A stretch of DNA of 64,000 nt from Virgibacillus doumboii (GTDB taxonomy: Bacteria; Bacillota; Bacilli; Bacillales; Amphibacillaceae): contig NZ_CADCWQ010000002.1 of assembly GCF_902806455.1 (NCBI RefSeq), positions 62,001 through 126,000 of the forward strand, given 5' to 3'. Below, piece after piece: positions 51,394 through 61,651 of the stretch. Under the pieces are notes generated by a model. It made no database searches. It saw only the letters and a program-made list of their open reading frames with translations, and was not told the origin of the DNA. A program made the position numbers and the translations under genes. Each line of letters starts with the position of its first letter. Position 1 is the first letter of the stretch.

Positions 51394-53280
51394 TTAATTG
51401 GCAACACGTGCAATTTTTCCTTGTTCAATATATACAAGTAAAATGGAAACGTCAGCCGGATTAACGCCACCAATCCGTGACGCTTGCCCAACCGAAAGTG
51501 GACGTACTTTTTTCAGTTTTTCTTTGGCTTCTGATGCTATTCCGCTAATGTCATCATAGTCAATGTTATCCGGAATTTTTTTGTCTTCCATTTTCAGCAT
51601 TTTTTCTACTTGCTCATTTGCTTTCTTAATATAACCCTCATACTTGATTTGTATTTCAACCTGCTCCCGTACGAGAGTTGGCAGTGTGTTATTTGGTTCA
51701 ATTACTTTTTCAAGCATATCGTAAGAAATTTCCGGACGTTTTAACAGATCATACGCTCGTACCGCTTCTTTTAATGGTGTTGCTCCTGCTTCGTCCATCA
51801 TTTTTTTAACATGCTCTTCCGGTTTGATGATGATTTTATACAAACGTTTCTTTTCTTCTTTAACCATTCGATTCTTTTCGACATATTTATTGTGGCGTTC
51901 TTCCTTAATCAGACCAAGATTATAACCAATTTCAGTCAAACGCAAATCTGCATTATCATGTCGAAGCAACAGACGATATTCTGCGCGAGATGTCAAAAGA
52001 CGATATGGTTCTTTTGTTCCTTTGGTTACCAGATCATCAATCAACACACCAATATATGCCTGTGAGCGATCAAGGATTACTGGTTCTTTTTCAAGTACTT
52101 TTGCTGCTGCGTTGATACCTGCCATAATTCCCTGTGCTGCGGCTTCTTCATAACCGGATGTTCCATTAATTTGACCAGCAGTAAATAGACCAGGGATCTT
52201 TTTTAATTCAAGTGTCGGCCACAGCTGTGTTGGAATAACTGCATCATATTCAATCGCATAGCCGGCACGCATAATTTCAGCATTCTCCAGTCCTGGTACC
52301 GTTTTAACCATGTCATGCTGAATGTACTCAGGCAATGATGTAGACAGCCCTTGTACATAGACCTCTTCCGTATCCCGTCCTTCCGGCTCAAGAAAGATCT
52401 GATGACGCGGCTTATCGTTAAAACGCACAATTTTATCTTCAATTGACGGACAATAGCGCGGTCCTGTACCCCGTTTCATTCCGGAGTACATTGCTGATAA
52501 AGTAAGATTGTCGTTAATTAATTCATGCGTAAATTCATTTGTATATGTTAACCAGCATGGGATTTGGTCAGTAATATATTCCGTTGTTTCATATGAAAAT
52601 GCTTGTGGTTTTTCATCCCCAGGCTGAATTTCTGTTTTCGAATAGTCAATCGTATGGCTATTCACACGTGGCGGTGTACCTGTTTTAAATCGGGTAAGCT
52701 CAATACCAAGATCCTCCAGATGTTCGGAAAGCTTTACTGATACCCGCTGGTTGTTTGGACCACTTTCATATTCGAGGTCGCCCATTAAAACTTTCCCGCG
52801 CATAAATGTTCCAGTTGTAACAATCACCGTCTCAGCATGGTAAGCAGCCTTTGTTTCGGTAATAACCCCTTTACAAACGCCATCTTCCATAATAAGTTCA
52901 TTTACCATACCTTGTCTTAAGGTAAGGTTTTCTTCGTTCTCAATAACATTTTTCATTTCTTTTATATATAAAGGTTTATCCGCTTGTGCACGTAATGCTT
53001 GCACTGCCGGCCCTTTTCTTGTGTTCAGCATGCGCATTTGGATGTGTGTTTTATCGATGACTTTTGCCATTACACCGCCAAGAGCATCTACTTCCCTGAC
53101 AACGATCCCTTTAGCAGGTCCGCCCAATGATGGGTTACACGGCATAAAGGCAATCATATCCAAATTAAGTGTCAGCATTAACGTTTTCGCACCCATTCGT
53201 GCTGCGGCAACACCGGCTTCAACACCAGCATGCCCGGCACCAACTACGATAACATCATAATGCCCTGCATCATATACCAT
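51394..53280 (-). CDS. mnmG: tRNA uridine-34 carboxymethylaminomethyl modification enzyme MnmG (GidA)
   Basis: A 628-aa protein, standard long form. FAD-binding [21 protein letters not shown] at residues 9-29; [23 protein letters not shown]; the conserved cysteines in [10 protein letters not shown] and [15 protein letters not shown]; and C-terminal [20 protein letters not shown]. With MnmE it makes the cmnm5 modification at wobble uridine of several tRNAs. ATG 53280. The 53281-53433 gap to mnmE holds the short duplicated segment (53303). Confidence 0.97.
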   Translation of the reverse strand: MVYDAGHYDVIVVGAGHAGVEAGVAAARMGAKTLMLTLNLDMIAFMPCNPSLGGPAKGIVVREVDALGGVMAKVIDKTHIQMRMLNTRKGPAVQALRAQADKPLYIKEMKNVIENEENLTLRQGMVNELIMEDGVCKGVITETKAAYHAETVIVTTGTFMRGKVLMGDLEYESGPNNQRVSVKLSEHLEDLGIELTRFKTGTPPRVNSHTIDYSKTEIQPGDEKPQAFSYETTEYITDQIPCWLTYTNEFTHELINDNLTLSAMYSGMKRGTGPRYCPSIEDKIVRFNDKPRHQIFLEPEGRDTEEVYVQGLSTSLPEYIQHDMVKTVPGLENAEIMRAGYAIEYDAVIPTQLWPTLELKKIPGLFTAGQINGTSGYEEAAAQGIMAGINAAAKVLEKEPVILDRSQAYIGVLIDDLVTKGTKEPYRLLTSRAEYRLLLRHDNADLRLTEIGYNLGLIKEERHNKYVEKNRMVKEEKKRLYKIIIKPEEHVKKMMDEAGATPLKEAVRAYDLLKRPEISYDMLEKVIEPNNTLPTLVREQVEIQIKYEGYIKKANEQVEKMLKMEDKKIPDNIDYDDISGIASEAKEKLKKVRPLSVGQASRIGGVNPADVSILLVYIEQGKIARVAN

Positions 53281-53302
53281 ATTTTTTCATCCCTTTCTAT
53301 TA

Positions 53303-53345
53303 AGAAAATCTCGGCATTCGCCTCGTCTTTTCAGAGGTCAGAAGC
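53303..53345. repeat. Short duplicated intergenic segment, copy 2
   Basis: CTCGGCATTCGCCTCGTCTT followed by TTCAGAGGTCAGAAG recurs from 19437-19480. Between mnmG and mnmE. Confidence 0.7.
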
Positions 53346-53433
53346 CGGAAGTAAGATTGGTAGAGATCGGTGAAAAGAACCGATCTCTTTAGCAATATTT
53401 CTCACTAATAAGCAGTACCTTTTTTTAAAAAAA

Positions 53434-54810
53434 CTATTTTCCTAAACAAAATTGTGAGAATAACTGATCAATCAGACTGTCACTGGCAGTATCCCCGATT
53501 ATTTCTCCCAAAAATTCCCACGTACGTGTTACATCTATTTGAACGATATCAAGCGGCATTTCCATTTCCAGGCTCGACATCGCGTCTTCCAGTGCCTGTT
53601 TTGCCTGTTTCAGCAGCTGGATGTGTCTGACATTGGAAACATACGTTAAATCCCTGGCATCAATTTCCCCTGCAAAGAACGTTTTTGCAATTGCAGATTC
53701 AAGTTGGTCGATACCTTTTTCTTTTATTAAAGAAGTTGAAATGACTGGCTTCCCTTCAGCGAGTTCAGCAACTTTTTCCAAATCAAGCTTTTGTTCCAGA
53801 TCCGTTTTATTGACGATTACAATATAATCAAGCCCCTGAATCGCTTCAAATAAAGCTTTATCCTCATCAGTCAATGCTTCATTATTATTTAAAATAAATA
53901 AAATAAGGTCCGATTCGGCTAACACTTTTCTGGACCGGTCCACACCGATTTTTTCAACAATATCTTCCGTTTCACGAATACCTGCTGTGTCGGAAAGTCT
54001 TAACGGAACCCCCCGTACATTTACATATTCCTCAATAACATCACGTGTCGTTCCAGGGATTTCCGTGACAATTGCTTTATTTTCCTGAACTAATGCATTC
54101 ATTAAAGAAGACTTCCCAACATTTGGTCGACCTATAATTGCTGTAGCTAACCCTTCACGCAGAATTTTCCCTTGTTTAGCCACCTCAAGCAATTTTTCAA
54201 TCTCTTTATGGACTTCTTTTGTCTTACTCCGCATCATTCCATGCGACATTTCTTCCACATCATCGTATTCAGGATAGTCGATATTTACTTCAACATGTGC
54301 AACAGTCTCCAGAAGTTCCTGTCTAAGGGTGCCAATCAATGAAGATAATCTTCCGTCCATTTGTTTTAACGCAACCGACATTGCTTTATCTGTTTTCGCC
54401 CGAATCAAATCCATTACTGCTTCAGCCTGTGACAGGTCAATACGGCCATGCAAAAAAGCACGTTTTGTAAATTCGCCGGGTTCAGCAATCCGAACGCCTT
54501 TTGCAAGAATTATTTCAAGTACGCGGTTTACTGCAACCATCCCACCATGACAATTGATTTCCACAATATCCTCACGGGTAAAAGTCTTCGGTGCACGCAT
54601 GATTGTGACCATCACTTCTTCAGCAACCTCTTTTGTATCGGGATCTATAATTTTTCCGTAATGAATTGTGTGGGATTCTGCTTCAAGTAAATTTTTCCCC
54701 TGAAATAATTCTGCTGTTACCGGAATTGCTTCTTCCCCACTCAGTCGTACAATTGAAATAGCTCCTTCACCGATTGGCGTTGATATCGCTGTAATTGTAT
54801 CTGTTTCCAA
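53434..54810 (-). CDS. mnmE: tRNA modification GTPase MnmE (TrmE)
   Basis: A 458-aa protein. N-terminal tetrahydrofolate-binding domain ([22 protein letters not shown]), a helical middle domain, and an inserted G domain with [24 protein letters not shown] and [10 protein letters not shown]. It ends with the family-defining C-x-G-K box, CLGK, at the very C-terminus. It works with MnmG on U34 of tRNAs. First gene of the mnmE-mnmG-rsmG operon. DnaA boxes lie upstream in the 54811-55578 gap. Confidence 0.97.
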   Translation of the reverse strand: METDTITAISTPIGEGAISIVRLSGEEAIPVTAELFQGKNLLEAESHTIHYGKIIDPDTKEVAEEVMVTIMRAPKTFTREDIVEINCHGGMVAVNRVLEIILAKGVRIAEPGEFTKRAFLHGRIDLSQAEAVMDLIRAKTDKAMSVALKQMDGRLSSLIGTLRQELLETVAHVEVNIDYPEYDDVEEMSHGMMRSKTKEVHKEIEKLLEVAKQGKILREGLATAIIGRPNVGKSSLMNALVQENKAIVTEIPGTTRDVIEEYVNVRGVPLRLSDTAGIRETEDIVEKIGVDRSRKVLAESDLILFILNNNEALTDEDKALFEAIQGLDYIVIVNKTDLEQKLDLEKVAELAEGKPVISTSLIKEKGIDQLESAIAKTFFAGEIDARDLTYVSNVRHIQLLKQAKQALEDAMSSLEMEMPLDIVQIDVTRTWEFLGEIIGDTASDSLIDQLFSQFCLGK

Positions 54811-54914
54811 TCATCTCACCTCCATCTTTTGGCAAATTTAATATATATAAACAACTCATTAATTTTTATTGTCACTAACTTAATAGAATACCACAATTAT
54901 ATTTAAAAATAAAC

Positions 54915-54970
54915 TTATCCACAATTGAAATTTTTAGCATTAAAAAAATCATTTATCCACATGTGAATAA
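54915..54970. promoter_or_regulatory. Three DnaA boxes upstream of mnmE
   Basis: TTATCCACA at 54915-54923 and 54953-54961, plus the inverted TGTGAATAA at 54962-54970, about 3.4 kb from dnaA. A small cluster between mnmE and jag, outside the main oriC. Confidence 0.75.
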
Positions 54971-55011
54971 TGTTTTACACGAAAAATAATTCACAGTGGA
55001 TGAATTTACTT

Positions 55012-55200
55012 TCGACTCCGCATCTGAAATATACTCGCTTTCCTAAGGTCTTGTGCCGAGTACTCCTCAGATCGTACCTCGCCCACGGAGTCTTGCCTAG
55101 ATTGTTCTTCCACAGGACAAGGTAGGCTACGACAGCGATATATCGCACGAAGAAAAAGTGCTTTTCTTTTTCGAGGAGTCTTGCATATTCCAGCTGCTGG
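55012..55200. repeat. Repeat family K, long copy
   Basis: In reverse complement it starts CCAGCAGCTGGAATATGC and ends GCGAGTATATTTCAGATGCGG. Both ends and an internal CTAGGCAAGACTC block match a shorter copy at 61293-61378. The long copy carries about 100 extra nt, including an inverted AGAAAAAGTGC/GCTTTTCTTTTTC hairpin. Confidence 0.7.
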
Positions 55201-55265
55201 TTTACAGGTTAAATCTTTTCCGTTACTAAAAAAATATTGATTCACCAAGATAGAGTGAACAAAAT

Positions 55266-55490
55266 CCAGCGGAGGAAATACGCTGAGACTCCTGTGGGAG
55301 CAAAGGCCTAGATGAGACTCCGCAGCGACGAAGGAGCAAGGAGGCTCATCAGCCGCCCACGGCTAAGAAGACACTGCGAAAACGCACTTTTTGAGCAGAT
55401 GTCGCCTTGGTACCCGGAGGTGTGAAAGCGAAGTGTATTTCCGCAGCGGTTTTGCAGCACTCAACTCTATTCAAAGTAGTTCGCAGTTTA
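55266..55490 (-). repeat. Structured interspersed repeat, copy H (carries 64-nt module)
   Basis: Reverse orientation. P2 GTGGG/CCCAC, P3 GATGAG/CTCATC, apex with a TTCG-type loop instead of TAGC. The module lies at 55361-55424. The right flank TATTCAAAGTAGTTCGCAGTTT is the inverse of 61079-61100 next to copy I. It fills the remaining part of the mnmE-jag gap. Confidence 0.87.
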
Positions 55491-55542
55491 AATCTTATAT
55501 GTCGATAATATTAATCCATCATTATATTAATCAATAAAGAAC

Positions 55543-55573
55543 AAAAAAATACCCCCAGGTGACTGGAGGCATT
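55543..55573 (-). terminator. Terminator after jag
   Basis: Minus-strand stem CCTCCAG/CTGGGGG followed by TATTTTTTTG, just beyond the jag stop at 55579. Confidence 0.8.
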
Positions 55574-55578
55574 GATTT

Positions 55579-56193
55579 TTATGGTTTTATTACAATATGT
55601 CGATGTGGCTCTACACCATCTGAATAAGTAGTGACATTGTCGTTGTTCTGCAAGGCGCTGTGAATAATCTTTCTTTCAAAGGCCGGCATAGGTTCCAGTG
55701 CCACTTTCTTATTCAGGCGTGTAGCTTTATCTGCCATTTTTCCAGCGAGTGACTCAAGTGTTTCTTTTCTGCGACCTCGATACCCCTCAGCATCTACTGT
55801 GACGGTATAGTATTCTTTATTATCTTTGTTAACTACAAGATGTACAAGATACTGGATCGCATTAAGTGTTTGACCGCGTTTTCCAATTAGTAAAGCAATT
55901 TTCTCTCCGGATAATTCAAATGTTACATGGTTCTCTTCGACCGAAGTTGCTATTTCAGTCAATACATTCATATTATTCGTAACATCCTGCAAGAACTTCT
56001 CTGCCTGTTCGATTTGATTCCTGGAAATCTTCACTTTTACTATTGCCCGTTTTGAACCAAAAACTCCCAAAAGTCCTTTTTTACCTTCGTCAATCACTTC
56101 AACTTCAACATGGTCCCTGGTTGTATTTAACTGCTCTAATGCTGATTGGACCGCTTCTTCAACAGTTTCTCCGCTAGCAGTTATTTCTCTCAC
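55579..56193 (-). CDS. jag: RNA-binding protein Jag/KhpB (SpoIIIJ-associated)
   Basis: A 204-aa protein starting at GTG 56193, overlapping the spoIIIJ stop by 4 nt (GTGA). N-terminal Jag domain ([42 protein letters not shown]), a KH domain ([17 protein letters not shown], with the GKRG loop) and an R3H domain ([18 protein letters not shown]). KhpB binds RNA and affects cell elongation and division in other Firmicutes. Always next to the YidC-type insertase gene. Confidence 0.95.
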   Translation of the reverse strand: MREITASGETVEEAVQSALEQLNTTRDHVEVEVIDEGKKGLLGVFGSKRAIVKVKISRNQIEQAEKFLQDVTNNMNVLTEIATSVEENHVTFELSGEKIALLIGKRGQTLNAIQYLVHLVVNKDNKEYYTVTVDAEGYRGRRKETLESLAGKMADKATRLNKKVALEPMPAFERKIIHSALQNNDNVTTYSDGVEPHRHIVIKP

Positions 56194-56954
56194 TTTTTGT
56201 CTCCTCCATTATTAGCATCTTTCATCATTGGTTTTCGAATGAAGATTGTTTGTGCCACCATAAATACGTTACCTACAACCCAGTATAACGCTAATGCTGA
56301 CGGAAAGAAAAATGCGAAAACAGTAATCATGATCGGCATTACATACAGCATCACCATCATTTGTGGATTCTGTGCGGCAGGACTGCCTGCCATCATAAGC
56401 TTTTGCTGCAGGAATGTTGCTCCCCCGGCTATTAAAGGTAAAATATAGTCCGGTTCACCTAACTGGAACCATAGAAAACTATGTTCCTGTATCGGATCAA
56501 ACCGCATAATTGCATGATAAATTGCAATTAATATCGGCATTTGTACAAAAATCGGCAAACAACCGGCAAGTGGATTTACCCCGTGTTTCTGAAATAATGC
56601 CATTGTTTCCTGCTGTAATTTTTGCTGTGTATTGGCATCTTTTGAACTGTATTTCTTTTGAATTTCCTTTAGTTCCGGCTGAATGTCCTGCATTGCTTTG
56701 GAACTTTTTAATTGTTTAACATTCAAAGGCAACAAGATTAAACGTACAATAATGGTTACAATAATAATTGACAAACCGTAATTACCATTAAATAACTCAG
56801 CAAAATATGTGATCACCTGTGCCAATGGCCATACAAACCATTCTGCCCAGATGCCTTCAGTATCCGCATTGATTGGATCGTTTACGTTCATACAACCGGA
56901 AAGAACTGCAAGTAACCCCACCAGGACTACAAGCAATAAAACCTTTTTACGCAA
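56190..56954 (-). CDS. spoIIIJ: Membrane protein insertase YidC1/SpoIIIJ
   Basis: A 254-aa protein starting at TTG 56954 (GGAGGAAATAAA). Lipoprotein signal ending [10 protein letters not shown], then five transmembrane segments. Conserved motifs include [27 protein letters not shown] with the functional arginine, [17 protein letters not shown], and a positively charged tail. It inserts proteins into the membrane and, in sporulating Bacillus, is required for sigma-G activation in the forespore. Coupled to jag; rnpA and rpmH are upstream. Confidence 0.95.
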   Translation of the reverse strand: MRKKVLLLVVLVGLLAVLSGCMNVNDPINADTEGIWAEWFVWPLAQVITYFAELFNGNYGLSIIIVTIIVRLILLPLNVKQLKSSKAMQDIQPELKEIQKKYSSKDANTQQKLQQETMALFQKHGVNPLAGCLPIFVQMPILIAIYHAIMRFDPIQEHSFLWFQLGEPDYILPLIAGGATFLQQKLMMAGSPAAQNPQMMVMLYVMPIMITVFAFFFPSALALYWVVGNVFMVAQTIFIRKPMMKDANNGGDKK

Positions 56955-57090
56955 TTTATTTCCTCCTTACTAATCGAAAAGCGCAAGTACTTGTCCAAGT
57001 ACCAAAACTAAACATTTCCTATTATAGCCATTCTAGTTGTTATTTTATCTTAAATGATTATAAGAATCTATATAAATTCATAATTGAGTC

Positions 57091-57432
57091 CTATTTTTTT
57101 ACCAGACGCTCTCTGGATAACAAATGGATAAGACTTTTTTTAACATCATGATAATTCATTTTTTTAGTTGGTTGACGAGCTATGATAACAATATCATGCG
57201 AATACTTTATTTTACCTTCCAGCTCATGGAAGGCTTGCCTCAAGTATCTCTTAATGCGATTCCTGGTAACAGCATTACCAATTTTTTTTCCTACTGAAAG
57301 GCCAATACGAAAATGATCCTGGTCTGACTTAGCTATGTAATAAATAACCAGCTGCCGATTTGCAAAAGACTTCCCATGTTTAAATACATGCTGAAACGCT
57401 TCATTATCTTTTATACGAAATCCTTTTTTCAT
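57091..57432 (-). CDS. rnpA: Ribonuclease P protein component
   Basis: About 113 aa from ATG 57432 (AAGGTG upstream; 57453 is too early). Very basic; the RNR-type motif is [22 protein letters not shown] at residues about 50-72, and the N-terminus [22 protein letters not shown] is standard. It assists the RNase P RNA in 5' maturation of tRNAs. Conserved order rpmH-rnpA-spoIIIJ-jag. Confidence 0.96.
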   Translation of the reverse strand: MKKGFRIKDNEAFQHVFKHGKSFANRQLVIYYIAKSDQDHFRIGLSVGKKIGNAVTRNRIKRYLRQAFHELEGKIKYSHDIVIIARQPTKKMNYHDVKKSLIHLLSRERLVKK

Positions 57433-57536
57433 TAATATCACCTTATTAGCCAAGATCTAGACCAGCCAGGAAAAAATTTTAAAGCTTAATAAGCAGCAGC
57501 TCTTTTTACAAGAACCGCTGCTTTTAGAAAAAAAAC

Positions 57537-57557
57537 CACTGAGAAATTTTCAGTGGC
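57537..57557 (-). terminator. Terminator-like hairpin between rpmH and rnpA
   Basis: CCACTGA/TCAGTGG stem followed by a T-run on the minus strand. A second hairpin (about 57490-57525, AAGCAGCGG/GCTGCTGCTT) follows before rnpA. Both probably reduce read-through from rpmH, giving more L34 than RnpA. Confidence 0.75.
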
Positions 57558-57692
57558 CTATGCAGATAATACTTTTCTACCTTTACGACGGCGACGAGCC
57601 AAAACTTTACGTCCATTTTTGGTACTCATACGTGAACGAAATCCGTGTACTTTTTTATGCTTACGAGTATTTGGTTGATACGTACGTTTCAT
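57558..57692 (-). CDS. rpmH: 50S ribosomal protein L34
   Basis: A 44-aa protein, exact standard length: starts [21 protein letters not shown] and ends [21 protein letters not shown] at 57690-57692 with AGGGAGGTGC upstream. Shorter than most ORF cut-offs. It faces the dnaA gene across oriC, as in most Bacillales. Confidence 0.97.
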   Translation of the reverse strand: MKRTYQPNTRKHKKVHGFRSRMSTKNGRKVLARRRRKGRKVLSA

Positions 57693-57804
57693 TTATCTTG
57701 CACCTCCCTGAGGAATTAAAAATCAAAATTAACATTATCTAAAAGACAGTCTAAATTATTATAAGAAAAACATACGTTATCTGTCAACTTAACATCGACT
57801 TTTT

Positions 57805-58095
57805 TTATCCACAAATTCATGTTCATCTTTTTTCTGTTATATTTTTATATCCACAGCAAATATCGACAGGATAATCACAAAATATGGTGGTGTGGATAAT
57901 TTTTGTCTACAAGTGATGGACTTTGTGGATAAGTGTCGAAAAAGCGTTGCATCATTAGTTTTTTTTTGGTATTATATCTGTGTTTTAACATGTGTAAATT
58001 GATCTGCAGAAATCTTCTTTTCCACACCTTGTGGATAAACTGTGGACAGTTGTTCACACCTCTGTTTATTGATTTATTAACAATAATGTGGATAA
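57805..58095. other. oriC: oriC, upstream DnaA-box region (rpmH-dnaA intergenic)
   Basis: DnaA boxes TTATCCACA at 57805-57813 (direct) and TGTGGATAA at 57891, 57924, 58030 and 58087 (inverted), plus weaker sites ATATCCACA (57847) and TGTGGACAG (58041). This corresponds to the incA/incB half of the bipartite B. subtilis origin. The rest of 57693-58313 is AT-rich and without genes. Confidence 0.9.
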
Positions 58096-58313
58096 TGTAA
58101 ATAACATAATCAACGCATTATGATGCCAATATTTAAAAATCCACATACAAATACCTTATATTTTCTTACATTTGATTTAAAAATAGTTTTATATTATTAA
58201 AATGTATAAATTATTTAATTCACTGACAAAACACCTTTCCATCTTTCGTTAACACATGATCCAGGAAGATTGAGAGAGGTTTTTTCTATCATTATTGAAA
58301 GGGGTGAAGCCGT

Positions 58314-59663
58314 TTGGAAAACATCGATGAATTATGGAAAGCAACATTAGAGAAAATCGAAGAAAAAATAAGTAAACCCAGCTTTGATACATGGCTGAAA
58401 AATACGAAGGCTAAATCATTAATAGATGATAGATTGGTTGTTACGGCACCAAATGCATTTGCTCGGGACTGGTTAGAGGGCAGGTACACGAATCTGATAA
58501 ATGAAATTTTAGAAGATATTACCGGTGCAAAGCTATCAACTGAATTTATCATTCCCGAATCCCAGGAAAATATCGATGACATAAACCCGGCACCTAAAAA
58601 AATCTCAACCATGAACAAAGGTGGTACAGACTCACCAAAAACCATGCTGAATTCAAAGTATACATTCGATACCTTTGTGATTGGATCAGGGAACCGGTTT
58701 GCTCATGCAGCTTCACTTGCTGTTGCTGAAGCACCCGCAAAAGCATATAATCCACTGTTTATCTATGGTGGTGTTGGACTTGGTAAAACACACTTAATGC
58801 ATGCAATTGGACATTATGTACAGGAGCACAATCCTGAAGCAAATGTGGTTTATTTATCATCTGAAAAATTCACCAATGAGTTCATTAACGCAATTATGGA
58901 TAACAAAGCAACAAACTTCCGGAACAAATATCGAAATGTAGATATTTTATTAATCGATGATATTCAATTCCTGGCTGGTAAAGAACAAACGCAGGAAGAA
59001 TTTTTCCATACATTTAATACATTACATGAGGAAAATAAACAAATTATTATTTCCAGTGACCGGCCGCCAAAGGAAATTCCTACACTGGAAGATCGTTTGC
59101 GTTCACGATTTGAATGGGGATTAATAACAGACATTACTCCACCGGATCTTGAAACACGAACAGCTATATTATCAAAAAAGGCAAAAGCAGAAGGCCTTGA
59201 TATTCCAAATGAAGTGATGCTCTATATTGCAAATCAAATAGATACAAACATCCGTGAGCTTGAAGGTGCGCTTATTCGTGTTGTCGCGTATTCTTCTCTG
59301 GTAAATCAGGATATTGACGCTGCACTTGCAGCTGATGCACTGAAAGATATTATTCCAAGCAATAAACCGCGGACGATAACCATTCACGGGATACAGGAAG
59401 CTGTTGGGGAAAAGTACAATGTTAAGCTGGAAGACTTCATGGCTAAAAAGCGCACAAAGTCAATCGCATTTCCAAGACAGATTGCAATGTATCTATCGAG
59501 AGAACTCACTGATTTTTCATTGCCGAAAATAGGTGAAGAGTTTGGCGGCCGCGATCACACAACTGTTATCCATGCACACGAAAAAATTGCAAAAATCATG
59601 GAAAACGACACATTACTTCACAAAGAAATTGAAGAACTAAAAGAAAAATTAAAATCGTTTTAA
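58314..59663 (+). CDS. dnaA: Chromosomal replication initiator DnaA
   Basis: A 449-aa protein starting at TTG 58314, as B. subtilis dnaA also does, with AAAGGGGTGAAG upstream. Domain I ([28 protein letters not shown]), a variable linker, AAA+ domain with Walker [19 protein letters not shown] (about residue 150) and Walker [15 protein letters not shown], then domain IV with the DnaA-box-binding signature [15 protein letters not shown] near residue 410. It recognises the boxes on either side and opens oriC. Confidence 0.98.
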   Translation: MENIDELWKATLEKIEEKISKPSFDTWLKNTKAKSLIDDRLVVTAPNAFARDWLEGRYTNLINEILEDITGAKLSTEFIIPESQENIDDINPAPKKISTMNKGGTDSPKTMLNSKYTFDTFVIGSGNRFAHAASLAVAEAPAKAYNPLFIYGGVGLGKTHLMHAIGHYVQEHNPEANVVYLSSEKFTNEFINAIMDNKATNFRNKYRNVDILLIDDIQFLAGKEQTQEEFFHTFNTLHEENKQIIISSDRPPKEIPTLEDRLRSRFEWGLITDITPPDLETRTAILSKKAKAEGLDIPNEVMLYIANQIDTNIRELEGALIRVVAYSSLVNQDIDAALAADALKDIIPSNKPRTITIHGIQEAVGEKYNVKLEDFMAKKRTKSIAFPRQIAMYLSRELTDFSLPKIGEEFGGRDHTTVIHAHEKIAKIMENDTLLHKEIEELKEKLKSF

Positions 59664-59673
59664 GTTATATACA

Positions 59674-59830
59674 TGTGAATAATGTTAATAGAAGTACCGC
59701 ACTTATAAACATTCTTTCCACATGTGGATAACCTTTATGTTCAATAAGTTTTTTGACTTATCCACATAATCACAGGCCTTATTACTGTTACTATTATATT
59801 TTTATAAAAAAGATATAAATATATAACCAA
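59674..59830. other. oriC: oriC, unwinding side (dnaA-dnaN intergenic) with DnaA-trio-like tract
   Basis: Boxes TGTGAATAA (59674), TGTGGATAA (59723-59731) and TTATCCACA (59758-59766). After the last box come a GC-rich CACAGGCC and a triplet run TTA TTA CTG TTA CTA TTA (59779-59796). Its complement gives 3'-AAT/GAT-5' trios, matching the DnaA-trio element of B. subtilis. An AT-only stretch (59786-59830) follows as the probable unwinding site. Confidence 0.88.
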
Positions 59831-59847
59831 AAAGGAGAATAAATTCA

Positions 59848-60984
59848 ATGAAATTTATTATTCAGCGTGACCAGCTTATTTCCAGTGTTCAAAATGTAAT
59901 GAAAGCAATCTCATCGAGAACAGCTATTCCAATCCTGACAGGTATGAAAATCGAAGCAAAAACAACCGGAATCACATTAACAGGAAGTGATTCTGATATT
60001 TCAATAGAGTCCTTTATTCCAACTGAAGAAGATGGGATAGTAAACGTCGAACAAATTGAAGAAGGCAGTATTGTACTGCAGGCACGTTATTTTCCTGACA
60101 TTGTCCGGAAATTGCCGGAAAAGACAGTTGAAATTGAAGCAGATTCTGATCTGAAGGTTACAATTCGCTCAGGAAAAGCAGAATTTAATTTAAATGGCCA
60201 GGATGCTGAAGAATATCCACAACTTCCAAAACTGCAATCGGAAAATAGCTTTGAACTTCCGACAGACTTGTTAAAAAGTTTAATTAAACAAACCGTTTTT
60301 GCTGTATCAACAATGGAAACACGCCCTATTCTGACTGGTGTAAATGTAAAATTGCAAAACGATACATTAAATTTCACTGCAACAGACAGCCACCGACTTG
60401 CATCACGTGAAATTCCTGTAAAGGAAACGAATAGTGATTTCTCCAACATTGTTGTGCCAGGGAAAAGTTTAAATGAACTCTATAAAATTCTTGATGATTC
60501 CGAAAATAATATCGAAATCAGTGTAACGAATAATCAAATACTGTTTCGAACTGAGCATTTAAATTTCCTATCCAGACTGTTGGATGGAAACTATCCGGAA
60601 ACCTCCCGATTGATTCCGGAGCAAAGCAAAACAGTTCTTCATGTGAAGACAAAAGAGTTAATCAACACAATCGATCGTGCTTCCCTGCTTGCTAAGGAAG
60701 AACGTAATAACGTAGTAAAACTGACTACAAAAGATGAAAAACTGCTGGAGATAACTAGTAATTCACCGGAAGTAGGACGAGTTGCCGAGGAAATTTCTGT
60801 TCAGTCTATTACTGGGGAAGAGTTGAAAATTTCCTTCAGCTCAAAATATATGCTCGATGCATTAAAAGCGATTGAAGATGACGAAGTGAAAATTGAATTT
60901 ACCGGATCCATGCGCCCATTTATTATTAAACCGTCCAATAATGACCCGATTTTACAATTAATTTTGCCAGTTAGAACGTATTAA
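59848..60984 (+). CDS. dnaN: DNA polymerase III beta subunit (sliding clamp)
   Basis: A 378-aa protein, normal length for Firmicutes. Three repeated clamp domains: MKFIIQRDQLISSVQNVMKAISSR opens domain 1, and domain 3 includes SRLLDGNYPETSRLIP and ends NDPILQLILPVRTY. It forms the dimeric ring holding polymerase on DNA. AAAGGAG upstream of ATG 59848. Terminator at 61011 separates it from yaaA-recF, with two repeats in between. Confidence 0.97.
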   Translation: MKFIIQRDQLISSVQNVMKAISSRTAIPILTGMKIEAKTTGITLTGSDSDISIESFIPTEEDGIVNVEQIEEGSIVLQARYFPDIVRKLPEKTVEIEADSDLKVTIRSGKAEFNLNGQDAEEYPQLPKLQSENSFELPTDLLKSLIKQTVFAVSTMETRPILTGVNVKLQNDTLNFTATDSHRLASREIPVKETNSDFSNIVVPGKSLNELYKILDDSENNIEISVTNNQILFRTEHLNFLSRLLDGNYPETSRLIPEQSKTVLHVKTKELINTIDRASLLAKEERNNVVKLTTKDEKLLEITSNSPEVGRVAEEISVQSITGEELKISFSSKYMLDALKAIEDDEVKIEFTGSMRPFIIKPSNNDPILQLILPVRTY

Positions 60985-61010
60985 TTAGTTAAAAAAGGTT
61001 CTTAGAACCC

Positions 61011-61060
61011 GCAGTTGCCATACATTTCGTGCTTGCTAAATGTATGGCAACTGTTTTTTA
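61011..61060 (+). terminator. Terminator after dnaN
   Basis: A 16-bp perfect stem CAGTTGCCATACATTT / AAATGTATGGCAACTG, followed by TTTTTT. It separates dnaN from recF transcription. Confidence 0.95.
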
Positions 61061-61120
61061 AAAACCTCAAAATGATATAAACTGCGAACTACTTTGAATA
61101 AAGCTGTGTGAAACAACATC

Positions 61121-61240
61121 GCTCCGGAAATACACTTCGCTTTCCGAAGGCGGCTGCTGAGCCCACTCCGTGCTTACGCACTCCATGGTCTCACCGATGC
61201 CTTTCCTCCCCCAGGAGTCTCAGCGTATTTCCTCCGCTGG
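61121..61240 (+). repeat. Structured interspersed repeat, copy I
   Basis: Core without the module: CGCTCCGGAAATACACTTCGCTTTCC, GGCGGCTGCTGAG, apex GTGC-TTAC-GCAC, CTCACCGATGCC, AGGAGTCTC and GTATTTCCTCCGC. P2 is disrupted (GAAGG opposite CCCCC). A wider pair of inverted ends, GATATAAACTGCG (61074) and CGGAGTTTATATC (61419-61431), encloses both this copy and the K repeat. Confidence 0.82.
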
Positions 61241-61292
61241 TATTTGCTTTTAATAAATACAAAAATATATCAAGATTTTTAAACCATTAAAA

Positions 61293-61378
61293 CCAGCAGC
61301 TGGAATATGAGGGATTCCTGATCAGAAGCTCAAGCTAGGCGAGTCTCGGAATCGAGTATATTCCAGCTGCGGCGTCGG
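61293..61378. repeat. Repeat family K, short copy
   Basis: CCAGCAGCTGGAATATGAGG at the left and CGAGTATATTCCAGCTGCGG at the right, with an internal CTAGGCGAGTCTC. It shares both ends with the longer copy at 55012-55200 and lies inside the wide inverted ends around copy I. Confidence 0.7.
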
Positions 61379-61499
61379 AGGGCATTACTAAAGGTTACTA
61401 ACCTGATTTAGAATACGTCGGAGTTTATATCAACTACAATGTTTAAAAGCAATAAATTTAAGTAAAGAACCTAGTTTAATGATGATGACTACAGGTTAA

Positions 61500-61533
61500 A
61501 AAAACTCTTATCTGCCGTGGATAAGAGCTTTTT
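61500..61533 (+). terminator. Hairpin with T-run upstream of yaaA
   Basis: Stem ACTCTTATC/GATAAGAGC with a 7-nt loop and TTTTT. Either a second terminator in the dnaN-yaaA gap (60985-61651) or a leader attenuator for the recF operon. Confidence 0.65.
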
Positions 61534-61651
61534 ACTTCCTCAAGTATGGTCAAAAAAACAATTATAGGGTCTTTCCTTCCCTAAACACTAAATCTTTAGT
61601 AAAATAGAAGGAAGGTACAATAGAACGCTTGAAACAATACTATGGGAAAAT

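Noticed and set aside
57875..58057. 60-aa minus-strand frame in oriC
   Set aside because: It consists largely of translated DnaA boxes and AT-rich origin DNA.
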